A stretch of DNA of 64,000 nucleotides. It comes from Lachnospiraceae bacterium. GTDB lineage: Bacteria; Bacillota; Clostridia; Lachnospirales; Lachnospiraceae. The stretch is from contig CABJAM010000006.1 of the NCBI GenBank assembly GCA_902363555.1, positions 141,854 to 205,853 of the forward strand, written 5' to 3'. The position numbers and the translations under genes were made by a program. Within the stretch, counting starts at the first letter, position 1; every line of letters begins with the position of its first letter. Positions 50,769-58,421 of this stretch are shown here, one piece after another. The notes below the pieces were generated by a model, which did not search any database, was not told the DNA's origin, and saw only the letters and a list, made by a program, of their open reading frames with translations.

Positions 50769-51644
50769 GTGTTGGATAAAATCATAAATTTCATAAAGCA
50801 GAGCTTTTCATGGCTGACACTGCCATCCTTAGACTCACTCAGACCAAGCTATTTTATAGAAATTTTTATTCTTGCCTTTTTAATTTATCAGGTGATCAAG
50901 TGGATAAAAAATACACGGGCGTGGACGCTGTTTAAAGGGATCATCGTGGTTTTGATTTTTGCTGTTGCCGCGTATCTTCTCAATCTGTCCACCATATTGT
51001 GGCTGTTTACGAAAACCTTTAATGTGATCGTAATTTCTGTATTTGTACTTTTTCAGCCGGAGCTGCGGCGGGCGCTGGAGCAGCTTGGACGAAAGAATAT
51101 CGTGTCGTCGATCTTCACCCCGTCAGCTTCCGTAGAAAAGACGAACAAAAATATGGAAAAGTGTCATAACGAGATTGTAAAAGCTGTTTTTGAGATGGCC
51201 AAGGTAAAGACCGGCGCTCTGATCGTGGTGGAGCGCCAGGTGCTTCTCAATGAATACGAGCGCACAGGCATTGCCATCGATGCCATCGTATCCAGCCAGC
51301 TGCTCATCAATATATTTGAACATAATACCCCGCTTCACGACGGCGCCGTATTTGTCCGGGATAACCGTGTAGTGGCGGCGACCTGCTATCTGCCGCTTTC
51401 GGACAACGAAATGCTCAGCAAGGCGCTGGGTACAAGGCACAGGGCGGCTGTGGGCATCAGCGAGGTGTCCGACAGCGTTACCGTGGTCGTTTCAGAAGAG
51501 ACAGGGTTTGTGTCCGTGGCCAGAGACGGACGGCTGTACAGCAACCTCAGCGCCGAGGCGCTGCGCAAGGAGCTGGAGATTGCCCGCAAGCCTTCCACTG
51601 AAGTCCGTAAATTCAAAAAATTGAAAGGTATTATGAAGAAATGA
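50769..51644 (+). CDS. cdaA: Diadenylate cyclase CdaA
   Basis: About 291 residues. Three membrane segments near the N-terminus are followed by a DAC domain with the catalytic D-G-A (LHDGAVFV) and R-H-R (GTRHRAAVG) motifs. It condenses two ATP into the second messenger c-di-AMP, which controls potassium, osmolyte and cell-wall homeostasis. Start: GTG 50769 or TTG 50772 fits GGAAGG best; the frame is open from GTG 50763. It overlaps cdaR by 4 bp. In many Firmicutes cdaA-cdaR is followed by glmM; here an HPr-like gene follows. Confidence 0.94.
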   Translation: MLDKIINFIKQSFSWLTLPSLDSLRPSYFIEIFILAFLIYQVIKWIKNTRAWTLFKGIIVVLIFAVAAYLLNLSTILWLFTKTFNVIVISVFVLFQPELRRALEQLGRKNIVSSIFTPSASVEKTNKNMEKCHNEIVKAVFEMAKVKTGALIVVERQVLLNEYERTGIAIDAIVSSQLLINIFEHNTPLHDGAVFVRDNRVVAATCYLPLSDNEMLSKALGTRHRAAVGISEVSDSVTVVVSEETGFVSVARDGRLYSNLSAEALRKELEIARKPSTEVRKFKKLKGIMKK

Positions 51645-52960
51645 AAAAGAAGCTGACGAATAATCTGGGGATGAAGTTGGCTGCATTGGCGATCGCGGTC
51701 GTTTTGTGGCTGATTATTCAAAGCTTTGCGGACCCGCAGACGACCAAAGACCTGACCGCGAAGGTTGAAGTCCGCAACGCCGAGGAAGCTCTCCAGCAGC
51801 AGGATGAAAATTATATATATGCCGTAGTAGGCGGCGAAACGGCCAGCTTTACAATCGAAGGCCCCACATCCATTGTCAGCCGTTTAACCGCATCGGATTT
51901 TTCAGTATATGCGGATATGAGAAAGCTGTCGCAGGTGTATTCCGTACCGGTGGAGATCGTGCCAAAACGCTATGCCTCATCGATCAGCGTGCGGCCCCAC
52001 GCCAATACGATCCAGGTGGAGCTGGATGAGATTGTGGAAAAGACCATGTCTGTGTCTGTCGCAACCGAGGGAACTCCGGCCGATGGCTATGCTGTGGGAA
52101 ATATAACCTCGGAGCCCAATCTTGTGAAGGTCAGGGGCCCTAAAAAGGTTTTGGAAAACGCGGATACACTTGGTATTTACGTGAATGTGAATGGTCTGAA
52201 GAAGGATGTAACCTCGGAGGAGGTGCCTAAGCTCTACGATAAAAACGGGGATGAGATCATTGACAAAAATATCGAGATCGGCGTAACGTCCGTAAAGGTG
52301 ACTATCGAAATATGGGAAGCCAGAACATATAAAGTGGACCTGCAGATTGTATGCAGTGCTGCAGAAGGATACAGTATCGTGGGCGCTCCGGTGTATACTC
52401 CCCAGGAGCTCGTCATTGCCGCAAAGCCGGAGGATTGGGTGGACTTTGAAGCGAATTATGATGTAAAGGATGGTGTTTTGCCGTTCAGCGTGGTCTCCTC
52501 AGACAGCCTTACAAATCTGACAGAAAGTAAAGAGGGTGCGTTCCTGATCAGCGATCGTATCGCTTCGGATAAATATAAGATCATGGATACCCAGGTGCGG
52601 GAGAATGGTATTATATATCAGATCACCGTGGAGCCCAATGTGACGGTTGCTCTGCCTGTATCCACCGATAAGATCCAGTTTAAGGGCGCGCGGAAAGATC
52701 TCACATACAGGCTGAAAGAGACTGACGAATCGATCAGTCTGAACATAACCGGCATTGGCTCGGAGGTTGATAAGGCTAAAAATGACACATATGAGATTTA
52801 TCTGGATGTCTCTCTGATCACGGAACCGGGAGAATATCCCGTTAAGGTGGAGGGGAATTTCGCCGCGGAAAGTGTGAACCTGGCGGCGGGGCAGGAACTT
52901 ACGATTATCGTCGAATCCACCGGGGAGGCGGAGTCGACCGGTGAATCCGGCGAATCATAA
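51641..52960 (+). CDS. cdaR: CdaA regulatory protein CdaR (YbbR repeats)
   Basis: A 439-residue protein. A single N-terminal membrane anchor (about 8-27, LGMKLAALAIAVVLWLIIQ) is followed by four extracellular YbbR-type repeats with the alternating V-E-x-x-N and P-x-x-V-x-V-R-G patterns. The C-terminal 15 residues are Glu/Ser/Gly-rich. CdaR binds and modulates CdaA at the membrane. It overlaps cdaA by 4 bp (ATGA), indicating coupled translation. Confidence 0.92.
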   Translation: MKKKLTNNLGMKLAALAIAVVLWLIIQSFADPQTTKDLTAKVEVRNAEEALQQQDENYIYAVVGGETASFTIEGPTSIVSRLTASDFSVYADMRKLSQVYSVPVEIVPKRYASSISVRPHANTIQVELDEIVEKTMSVSVATEGTPADGYAVGNITSEPNLVKVRGPKKVLENADTLGIYVNVNGLKKDVTSEEVPKLYDKNGDEIIDKNIEIGVTSVKVTIEIWEARTYKVDLQIVCSAAEGYSIVGAPVYTPQELVIAAKPEDWVDFEANYDVKDGVLPFSVVSSDSLTNLTESKEGAFLISDRIASDKYKIMDTQVRENGIIYQITVEPNVTVALPVSTDKIQFKGARKDLTYRLKETDESISLNITGIGSEVDKAKNDTYEIYLDVSLITEPGEYPVKVEGNFAAESVNLAAGQELTIIVESTGEAESTGESGES

Positions 52961-52993
52961 TACATTTGGAAGATCATTATAGGGGGAGTCCAC

Positions 52994-53257
52994 ATGTTAC
53001 GAGATAAGATTGTTGTAAAAAATCCTTCAGGACTGCATTTAAGGCCGGCCGGTCTTTTATGTAAGGAAGCCATGAAGTTTAAAGCGCAGATCACCTTTGG
53101 GGCGCGGGGGAGCGTGGCCAATGCGAAAAGTGTTTTAAGTGTCCTTGGCGCCTGTGTAAAATGCGGGGATATCATCGAGCTGGTATGTGACGGTGAGGAC
53201 GAGGAAGCTGCCATGAATACGATCCGCGGTCTGATCGAAAAAGGGCTGAAGGAATAG
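52994..53257 (+). CDS. HPr-family phosphocarrier protein
   Basis: An 87-residue HPr-fold protein. The EI phosphorylation site is His15 in SGLHLRPAG, and the HPr-kinase site Ser46 in NAKSVLSVL is present, as in Gram-positive PTS HPr. It lies 33 bp after cdaR with AGGGGG upstream and no clear promoter of its own, so it may be on the same transcript. Leu16 in place of the usual Ala and the extra Cys residues make it slightly atypical; whether this is the main PtsH or a paralogue cannot be decided here. Confidence 0.88.
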   Translation: MLRDKIVVKNPSGLHLRPAGLLCKEAMKFKAQITFGARGSVANAKSVLSVLGACVKCGDIIELVCDGEDEEAAMNTIRGLIEKGLKE

Positions 53258-53263
53258 CCGTTC

Positions 53264-53292
53264 TTGACATACGAACATTTATTTGATAAAGT
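53264..53292 (+). promoter_or_regulatory. leuA leader promoter
   Basis: TTGACA (53264-53269), 17 bp, TAAAGT (53287-53292), just after the HPr stop. It implies an untranslated leader of roughly 215 nt before leuA. Confidence 0.65.
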
Positions 53293-53298
53293 AGGTAT

Positions 53299-53514
53299 AT
53301 TAAAAATTTTAATTAAAGGGATGATGAAGGATGGGGTTAGTATAGTCCGCCGGCCGACATTATTTATACTGGATATGTACAGTGTGGTCCTCCGACTCCC
53401 CGATATGGGGTAAGCACATTGAACTTGTCAGATTGAAACCAGATCGTAACAGTTCGTTTCTTTTGAGCTGTTATTCAAAAACATATCCATAAAATAATTC
53501 AGGAGGAATAAAAT
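53299..53514 (+). ncRNA. Long structured leuA leader
   Basis: About 215 bases between promoter and leuA. Visible pairings include AGTATA/TATACT, CCCC-gatat-GGGG (near 53398-53410) and AACAGTTC/GAGCTGTT near the end. The T-box consensus (AGGGTGG-ACCGCG) is absent and no T-run terminator is seen. I do not recognise a known riboswitch. A possible leader peptide is listed separately. Confidence 0.45.
53321..53413 (+). CDS. Possible 30-codon leader peptide upstream of leuA
   Basis: ATG at 53321 to TAA at 53411 encodes a 30-residue peptide ending in SVVLRLPDMG; it holds four Leu codons and five Val codons. The ribosome binding site (AAAGGG) is too close to the ATG to be convincing. It could be an attenuation peptide sensing branched-chain amino acids, or chance. 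Confidence 0.25.
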   Translation: MMKDGVSIVRRPTLFILDMYSVVLRLPDMG

Positions 53515-55188
53515 ATGTTAAATTATAAGAAATATAAAAAAGTACCTGTGGTTGATTACCCGGAAAGACAGTGGCCGAACCGCCAGATCGAGAAGGCGCC
53601 CATCTGGTGCAGCGTCGATCTGCGCGATGGCAATCAGGCGCTTGTGGACCCGATGATCGTCGATGAGAAGATCGAGTTTTTCAATATGTTAGTAAAGCTG
53701 GGCTTTAAGGAGATCGAGATCGGATTTCCATCGGCCTCTCAGATTGAATACGATTTTTTGAGAACACTGGTGGACCGGAATATGATCCCGGACGATGTCC
53801 GTGTTCAGGTACTGACTCAGTGCCGCGCCCATTTGATCGAAAAGACATTTGAGGCGATTGAGGGTATTAAAAATGTAATCGTTCATATTTACAATTCCAC
53901 ATCCACTCTGCAAAGAGATGTGGTATTTAATATGAGCCGCGATGAGATTAAGCAGATTGCCATCGACGGAACCCGCATGGTAAAAAGCTATGCCAAAAAC
54001 TTTAAAGGGAATTTATGGCTGCAGTATTCACCGGAGAGCTTTACCGGTACAGAGCTGGATTTTGCCCTGGATGTGTGCGAGGCTGTGAAGGCGGAGTGGC
54101 AGCCGACAAAGGAGCATCCGATGATCATCAATCTTCCGGCGACGGTGGAGATGACCACACCGAATGTTTACGCCGATCAGATCGAGTGGATGAATAATCA
54201 TTTAACAAACCGGGAAGCTGTTATTTTAAGCGTCCATCCCCATAATGACCGCGGCTGCGGCGTAGCGTCCACAGAGCTGGCTCTGCTTGCCGGAGCGGAC
54301 CGTGTGGAGGGAACATTATTTGGAAATGGTGAGCGTACCGGTAATGTGGATATTTTAACGGTTGCTTACAATATGTTTTCCCAGGGCGTGAACCCTGAAC
54401 TGAACCTGGAAAATGTCAATAATATTATCGAGGTTTATGAAAGATGCTGCAAGATGGATGTCCATCCGAGACACCCCTATGCCGGCAAGCTGGTATTTAC
54501 CGCATTCTCCGGCTCTCATCAGGATGCTATCAACAAGGGTGTAAAGGCGATGAACGAGCGTCATCCGGATATATGGGAGGTTCCGTACCTGCCGATCGAT
54601 CCGTCGGATGTGGGCCGCGACTACGAGCCCATCGTGCGTATCAACAGCCAGTCCGGCAAGGGCGGCGTAGCCTTTGTTATGGATCAGTATTTCGGATTCA
54701 AGCTGCCTAAGGAAATGCACAAAGATTTTGCCGACGAGATCCAGAAGATTTCCGAAAAGCAGGGTGAGGTTGCTCCCGAGCAGATCATGGCCGCTTTCCG
54801 CGAGAAATATATCCAGGCCAAGGAGCCGCTGCATTTCCGCAAGGTGAAGATCGAGGATATCAGCGAACAGCACGATACATTTGATACAAAGGTCATTCTT
54901 ACATACACAGATCATGGTGAAGAAAAGGTGATCGAAGGCTTCGGAAACGGTCCTATCGATGCCGTGAAGCACGGGCTTTGCCAGCAGGCCGGTTACAATA
55001 CGATATTGACACTGTATACCGAGCATGCTTTGACCAAGGGCTCCGATTCCCAGGCTGCCAGCTATATTGAGCTGATGGATGCCGAGAGCGGAAAGAAAGC
55101 CTTTGGTGTGGGCGTCAGCTCCAATATTACCCGTTCCTCGATCCGCGCTATTTTCAGTGCATTAAACCGCCTGTACTATGTGCAGTAA
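53515..55188 (+). CDS. leuA: 2-isopropylmalate synthase
   Basis: A 557-residue LeuA of the longer (type 2) class. The barrel starts with WCSVDLRDGNQAL (metal Asp and catalytic Arg) and includes SVHPHNDRGCG (metal His pair); the C-terminal ~130 residues form the allosteric leucine-binding domain. It condenses acetyl-CoA with 2-oxoisovalerate, the first step of leucine synthesis, and is probably inhibited by leucine. Strong AGGAGG ribosome binding site. The other leu genes are not in the window. The following acetyltransferase overlaps its last codons. Confidence 0.95.
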   Translation: MLNYKKYKKVPVVDYPERQWPNRQIEKAPIWCSVDLRDGNQALVDPMIVDEKIEFFNMLVKLGFKEIEIGFPSASQIEYDFLRTLVDRNMIPDDVRVQVLTQCRAHLIEKTFEAIEGIKNVIVHIYNSTSTLQRDVVFNMSRDEIKQIAIDGTRMVKSYAKNFKGNLWLQYSPESFTGTELDFALDVCEAVKAEWQPTKEHPMIINLPATVEMTTPNVYADQIEWMNNHLTNREAVILSVHPHNDRGCGVASTELALLAGADRVEGTLFGNGERTGNVDILTVAYNMFSQGVNPELNLENVNNIIEVYERCCKMDVHPRHPYAGKLVFTAFSGSHQDAINKGVKAMNERHPDIWEVPYLPIDPSDVGRDYEPIVRINSQSGKGGVAFVMDQYFGFKLPKEMHKDFADEIQKISEKQGEVAPEQIMAAFREKYIQAKEPLHFRKVKIEDISEQHDTFDTKVILTYTDHGEEKVIEGFGNGPIDAVKHGLCQQAGYNTILTLYTEHALTKGSDSQAASYIELMDAESGKKAFGVGVSSNITRSSIRAIFSALNRLYYVQ

Positions 55189-55720
55189 GGAGGAGGTCGT
55201 CACGATCGCGGACACTGGCCGGCTATTGATACGCCAGTTGTGTGTACAGGATCTGGACGCATTATATGACATTTATAATTCCTGGGAGTCTATCCCAGGA
55301 ATTTATCCTTTAAGCGGCGATAGAGATGAGGAGCGTGTGAAGCTTCGTAGCTATATCCAGTGTATGTATGGATTTTACGGCGTTGGCCTGTGGGCGGTAT
55401 GCCTGCAGGAAAATGGCCGTGTGATCGGCCACTGCGGCGCCTGGCCTTCGGAGATCGGTGATGACTGGCTGCTGGAGCTGGGCTACGTTATCCACAGTGA
55501 TTTCGTCCGCCAGGGCTATGGCTTTGAGTGTATGAAGGCTATTGTGGATTATATCCGCGAGGAGACAGAATTTACAAAGGCGGCGGCACAGATTGCCGCA
55601 GATAATGACGCATCACGCCGTCTGGCGGAAAAACTGGGCATGACTCCTGAGACGGAGGAGGACCATATTTGCCGGTATGTGATGGACATTACGCAGACGT
55701 TTGGAGAGGTCGAACTGTGA
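55178..55720 (+). CDS. GNAT-family N-acetyltransferase
   Basis: About 180 residues with a GNAT fold: LLIRQLCVQDLDALYDIY at the start, ELGYVIHSDFVRQGYGFECMKA (the acetyl-CoA-binding R-x-G-x-G-like segment), and DNDASRRLAEKLGM. It resembles RimJ/RimL-type side-chain or protein N-terminal acetyltransferases. The only ATG (55178) lies inside leuA without an upstream ribosome binding site, whereas a strong GGAGGAGG lies just after it at 55188-55195, pointing to re-initiation or a non-standard start further downstream. Substrate unknown. Confidence 0.75.
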   Translation: MCSKEEVVTIADTGRLLIRQLCVQDLDALYDIYNSWESIPGIYPLSGDRDEERVKLRSYIQCMYGFYGVGLWAVCLQENGRVIGHCGAWPSEIGDDWLLELGYVIHSDFVRQGYGFECMKAIVDYIREETEFTKAAAQIAADNDASRRLAEKLGMTPETEEDHICRYVMDITQTFGEVEL

Positions 55721-55779
55721 CGAAATCATAGCGTTTTGCTGTGAACGGTAGAAGTGTTAAAATTTTGGAGGTTAGTTGT

Positions 55780-56877
55780 ATGAAACATTATGATTACGTG
55801 ATCGCAGGCAGCGGTCTGTTTGCCGGCGTATTTGCATGGCATGCCCGCAGGGCCGGTAAAAGCTGCCTTGTTCTGGAAAAGCGCAGCCACATTGGCGGAA
55901 ATATTTATTGCGAGGACGTGGAAGGAATCCATGTTCACAAATATGGCGCGCACATATTCCATACGAGTAATAAAAAAGTATGGGATTTTGTCAACAGTCT
56001 GGCGGAATTTAACCGCTATACCAATTCACCCATTGCCAATTATAAGGGTGAGATTTACAATATGCCCTTTAATATGAACACATTTAGCAGGATGTGGGGC
56101 ATTTCCAGACCGGAGGAGGCCCAGGCGATCATTAAGAAGCAGCGGGAGATGATCACCCATGAACCCCAAAACCTTGAGGAGCAGGCGATCAGCCTGGTCG
56201 GTGTGGATATTTATGAGAAGCTGGTCAAGGGCTATACGCAAAAGCAGTGGGGTCGAAGCTGTACCGAGCTGCCTGCGTTTATCATCAAGCGCCTTCCGGT
56301 GCGTTACACGTATGACAATAATTATTTTAACGACCTGTATCAGGGCATTCCCATGGGCGGCTATAATGTGATCGTTGACAAGCTGTTTGAGGGCTGTGAT
56401 CTGCTGACCGGTGTTGATTTTAACGAGGATAAGGAAAAGTACATGGCTATGGGTGATAAGGTCCTGTATACCGGTACGCTGGATTCCTTCTATGATTATC
56501 AGTTTGGCTATCTGGAATACCGTAGCCTGGCTTTTGAGAGCGAATTGCTTGATACCGACAATTATCAGGGTGTTGCTGTGGTCAACTATACAGACAGTGA
56601 AACGCCATACACCCGTGTGATCGAGCACAAGCATTTTGAGTACGGCACACAGCCAAAGACGGTGATCACCCGGGAGTATTCCAAGGCCTGGGAACCCGGC
56701 ATGGAGCCCTATTATCCGGTGAATGACGCCCGCAATCAGGAAATATTTGAAAAATATGATGCTTTGGCCCGCAATGAGGAAAAAGTTATGTTTGGCGGAC
56801 GCCTGGCGGAATATAAATATTATGATATGGATAAAGTGATTGAGTCCGCCATGAAATTGGTGGAAAAGGAAATTTAA
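55780..56877 (+). CDS. glf: UDP-galactopyranose mutase
   Basis: A 365-residue flavoprotein. FAD-binding YVIAGSGLFAGVFA, then HIGGNIYCED, YGAHIFHTSN and a C-terminal FGGRLAEYKYYDMDKVI match Glf. It converts UDP-galactopyranose to UDP-galactofuranose for cell-surface glycans. Start 55780 follows TTGGAGG; an earlier in-frame ATG at 55741 lacks a site. It is followed by GtrB- and GtrA-like proteins, together a small surface-glycan module. Confidence 0.95.
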   Translation: MKHYDYVIAGSGLFAGVFAWHARRAGKSCLVLEKRSHIGGNIYCEDVEGIHVHKYGAHIFHTSNKKVWDFVNSLAEFNRYTNSPIANYKGEIYNMPFNMNTFSRMWGISRPEEAQAIIKKQREMITHEPQNLEEQAISLVGVDIYEKLVKGYTQKQWGRSCTELPAFIIKRLPVRYTYDNNYFNDLYQGIPMGGYNVIVDKLFEGCDLLTGVDFNEDKEKYMAMGDKVLYTGTLDSFYDYQFGYLEYRSLAFESELLDTDNYQGVAVVNYTDSETPYTRVIEHKHFEYGTQPKTVITREYSKAWEPGMEPYYPVNDARNQEIFEKYDALARNEEKVMFGGRLAEYKYYDMDKVIESAMKLVEKEI

Positions 56878-56925
56878 AGGTAACAGTTCCGGGCGGTCGG
56901 ACTGTTAGGATGAAGGAGGAACAGT

Positions 56926-57879
56926 GTGTTATTATCCGTGATTATTCCATGCTTCAATGAAAGTGCGGTCATCGAAGCAACTGTGGACAGACTTAGGGAG
57001 GTTCTGGGGGAGGATGCCGGTAAACGGGCATATGAATATGAACTGATATTTGTTGATGATGGCAGCAGCGATGATACATTGGAGAAGCTTCGGAGGGCAG
57101 CGGATAAGGATGCCTGTGTCCGTTTTGTATCTTTCAGCCGCAACTTTGGCAAGGAGGCGGCCATGCTGGCCGGACTGCAGTATTCGTCCGGTGACTGTGC
57201 GGTGATCATGGATGCGGACCTTCAGCATCCGCCGGAGCTTATCCCTGAGATGGTGACCTGGTTTGAGCAGGGCTACGACCAGGTGATCGCTAAGCGCAAC
57301 CGCAAGGGTGATAAAAAGCGGGCGACGCTGATGGCCCGGCTTTATTACCGTATTGTCAATCATATCGTTGACGTAAAGATGGTGGACGGCATCGGAGATT
57401 TCCGGCTTTTAAGCCGTAAGGCGGTCAATGCCCTGACGTCCATGCAGGAGTACAACCGTTTTTCCAAGGGGCTGTTTTCCTGGATCGGTTTTAAGGAAAA
57501 GATCATTGAATATGAGAATCAGCAAAGGGTGGCCGGGGAGACAAAATGGTCCTTTAAGCGGCTGCTATCCTACGGCATTGATGGTCTGATCTCTTTTAAT
57601 AACAAGCCGCTGCGCATCTGCTTTGTTATGGGCGGGCTGCTGGTCATTTTCAGCTTTGTATATATTTTGATAACGCTGATACAGATACTAATGCACGGTG
57701 TTGATGTACCGGGGTACTTTACGACGATCTGCGCCATACTCATTATCGGCGGCGTCCAACTGATTTCTGTCGGTGTGCTTGGGGAATATATTGGCAGGAT
57801 CTACTACGAAGTGAAAGGACGCCCGCATTATCTTGTACAGGATACAAATGTACCGGGCAGTGGTAACAGCGAGGATTAA
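56926..57879 (+). CDS. GT2 glycosyltransferase, GtrB/DPM-like
   Basis: A 317-residue protein. An N-terminal GT-A domain (VIIPCFNES, FVDDGSSDDT, IMDADLQHPPE with the metal-binding D-x-D-like site) precedes two C-terminal membrane segments (about 230-250 and 265-290) and GEYIGRIYYEVKGRPHYLV, as in GtrB/polyprenyl-phosphate glycosyltransferases. It loads a sugar onto undecaprenyl phosphate. GTG start behind AAGGAGGA. It ends 2 bp before the GtrA-like gene. Confidence 0.92.
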   Translation: MLLSVIIPCFNESAVIEATVDRLREVLGEDAGKRAYEYELIFVDDGSSDDTLEKLRRAADKDACVRFVSFSRNFGKEAAMLAGLQYSSGDCAVIMDADLQHPPELIPEMVTWFEQGYDQVIAKRNRKGDKKRATLMARLYYRIVNHIVDVKMVDGIGDFRLLSRKAVNALTSMQEYNRFSKGLFSWIGFKEKIIEYENQQRVAGETKWSFKRLLSYGIDGLISFNNKPLRICFVMGGLLVIFSFVYILITLIQILMHGVDVPGYFTTICAILIIGGVQLISVGVLGEYIGRIYYEVKGRPHYLVQDTNVPGSGNSED

Positions 57880-57881
57880 AC

Positions 57882-58307
57882 ATGATTGAAACGATAAAAA
57901 AGCTTTATTATAAGTATGAAGAACTGATTTTATATGTATTTTTCGGCGGCCTGACGACGGTTGTAAATATTGTCGTCTATGGCGTGTGCGCCGATGTTTT
58001 AAAGATTTATTACCTGATCGCTAATCTGGCGGCCTGGTTTTTATCCGTGCTTTTTGCCTATGTGACCAACCGCACATGGGTGTTTAAAAGCAAAAAGCGG
58101 GGGGCTGCGGCAATCTTGCGGGAGTTTGGGTTGTTTGTCAGCGGGCGCGTTATGTCCGGCGCCGGGGATATGCTGATCATGTTCTTATGCGTGTCCGTGA
58201 TCGGATTGCCGGGGCTTGTAGCTAAGATTCTGGCTAATGTATTTGTGGTAATCTTTAATTATATATTTAGTAAGCTTATTATTTTCCGGAAGCCGAAAGA
58301 GTCCTGA
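57882..58307 (+). CDS. GtrA-family membrane protein
   Basis: A 141-residue protein with four membrane segments and the family stretches FGGLTTVVNIVVYG and TNRTWVFKSKK. GtrA-type proteins are thought to flip polyprenyl-phosphate sugars. It starts 2 bp after the GtrB-like gene, so the two act as a pair. Confidence 0.88.
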   Translation: MIETIKKLYYKYEELILYVFFGGLTTVVNIVVYGVCADVLKIYYLIANLAAWFLSVLFAYVTNRTWVFKSKKRGAAAILREFGLFVSGRVMSGAGDMLIMFLCVSVIGLPGLVAKILANVFVVIFNYIFSKLIIFRKPKES

Positions 58308-58421
58308 TTTTGGCTAATGGATGTTTTAAGATGAATGCCAGGGTACTGAATGGATGTGAGACGGGGGTCCTGTGATGCGGGAGTGGGGCGGCCGGCGATG
58401 TGATTTTTGTGGAAAGGGTGT

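Noticed and set aside
53299..53514. T-box riboswitch upstream of leuA
   Set aside because: The conserved T-box sequence and a terminator with T-run are missing.
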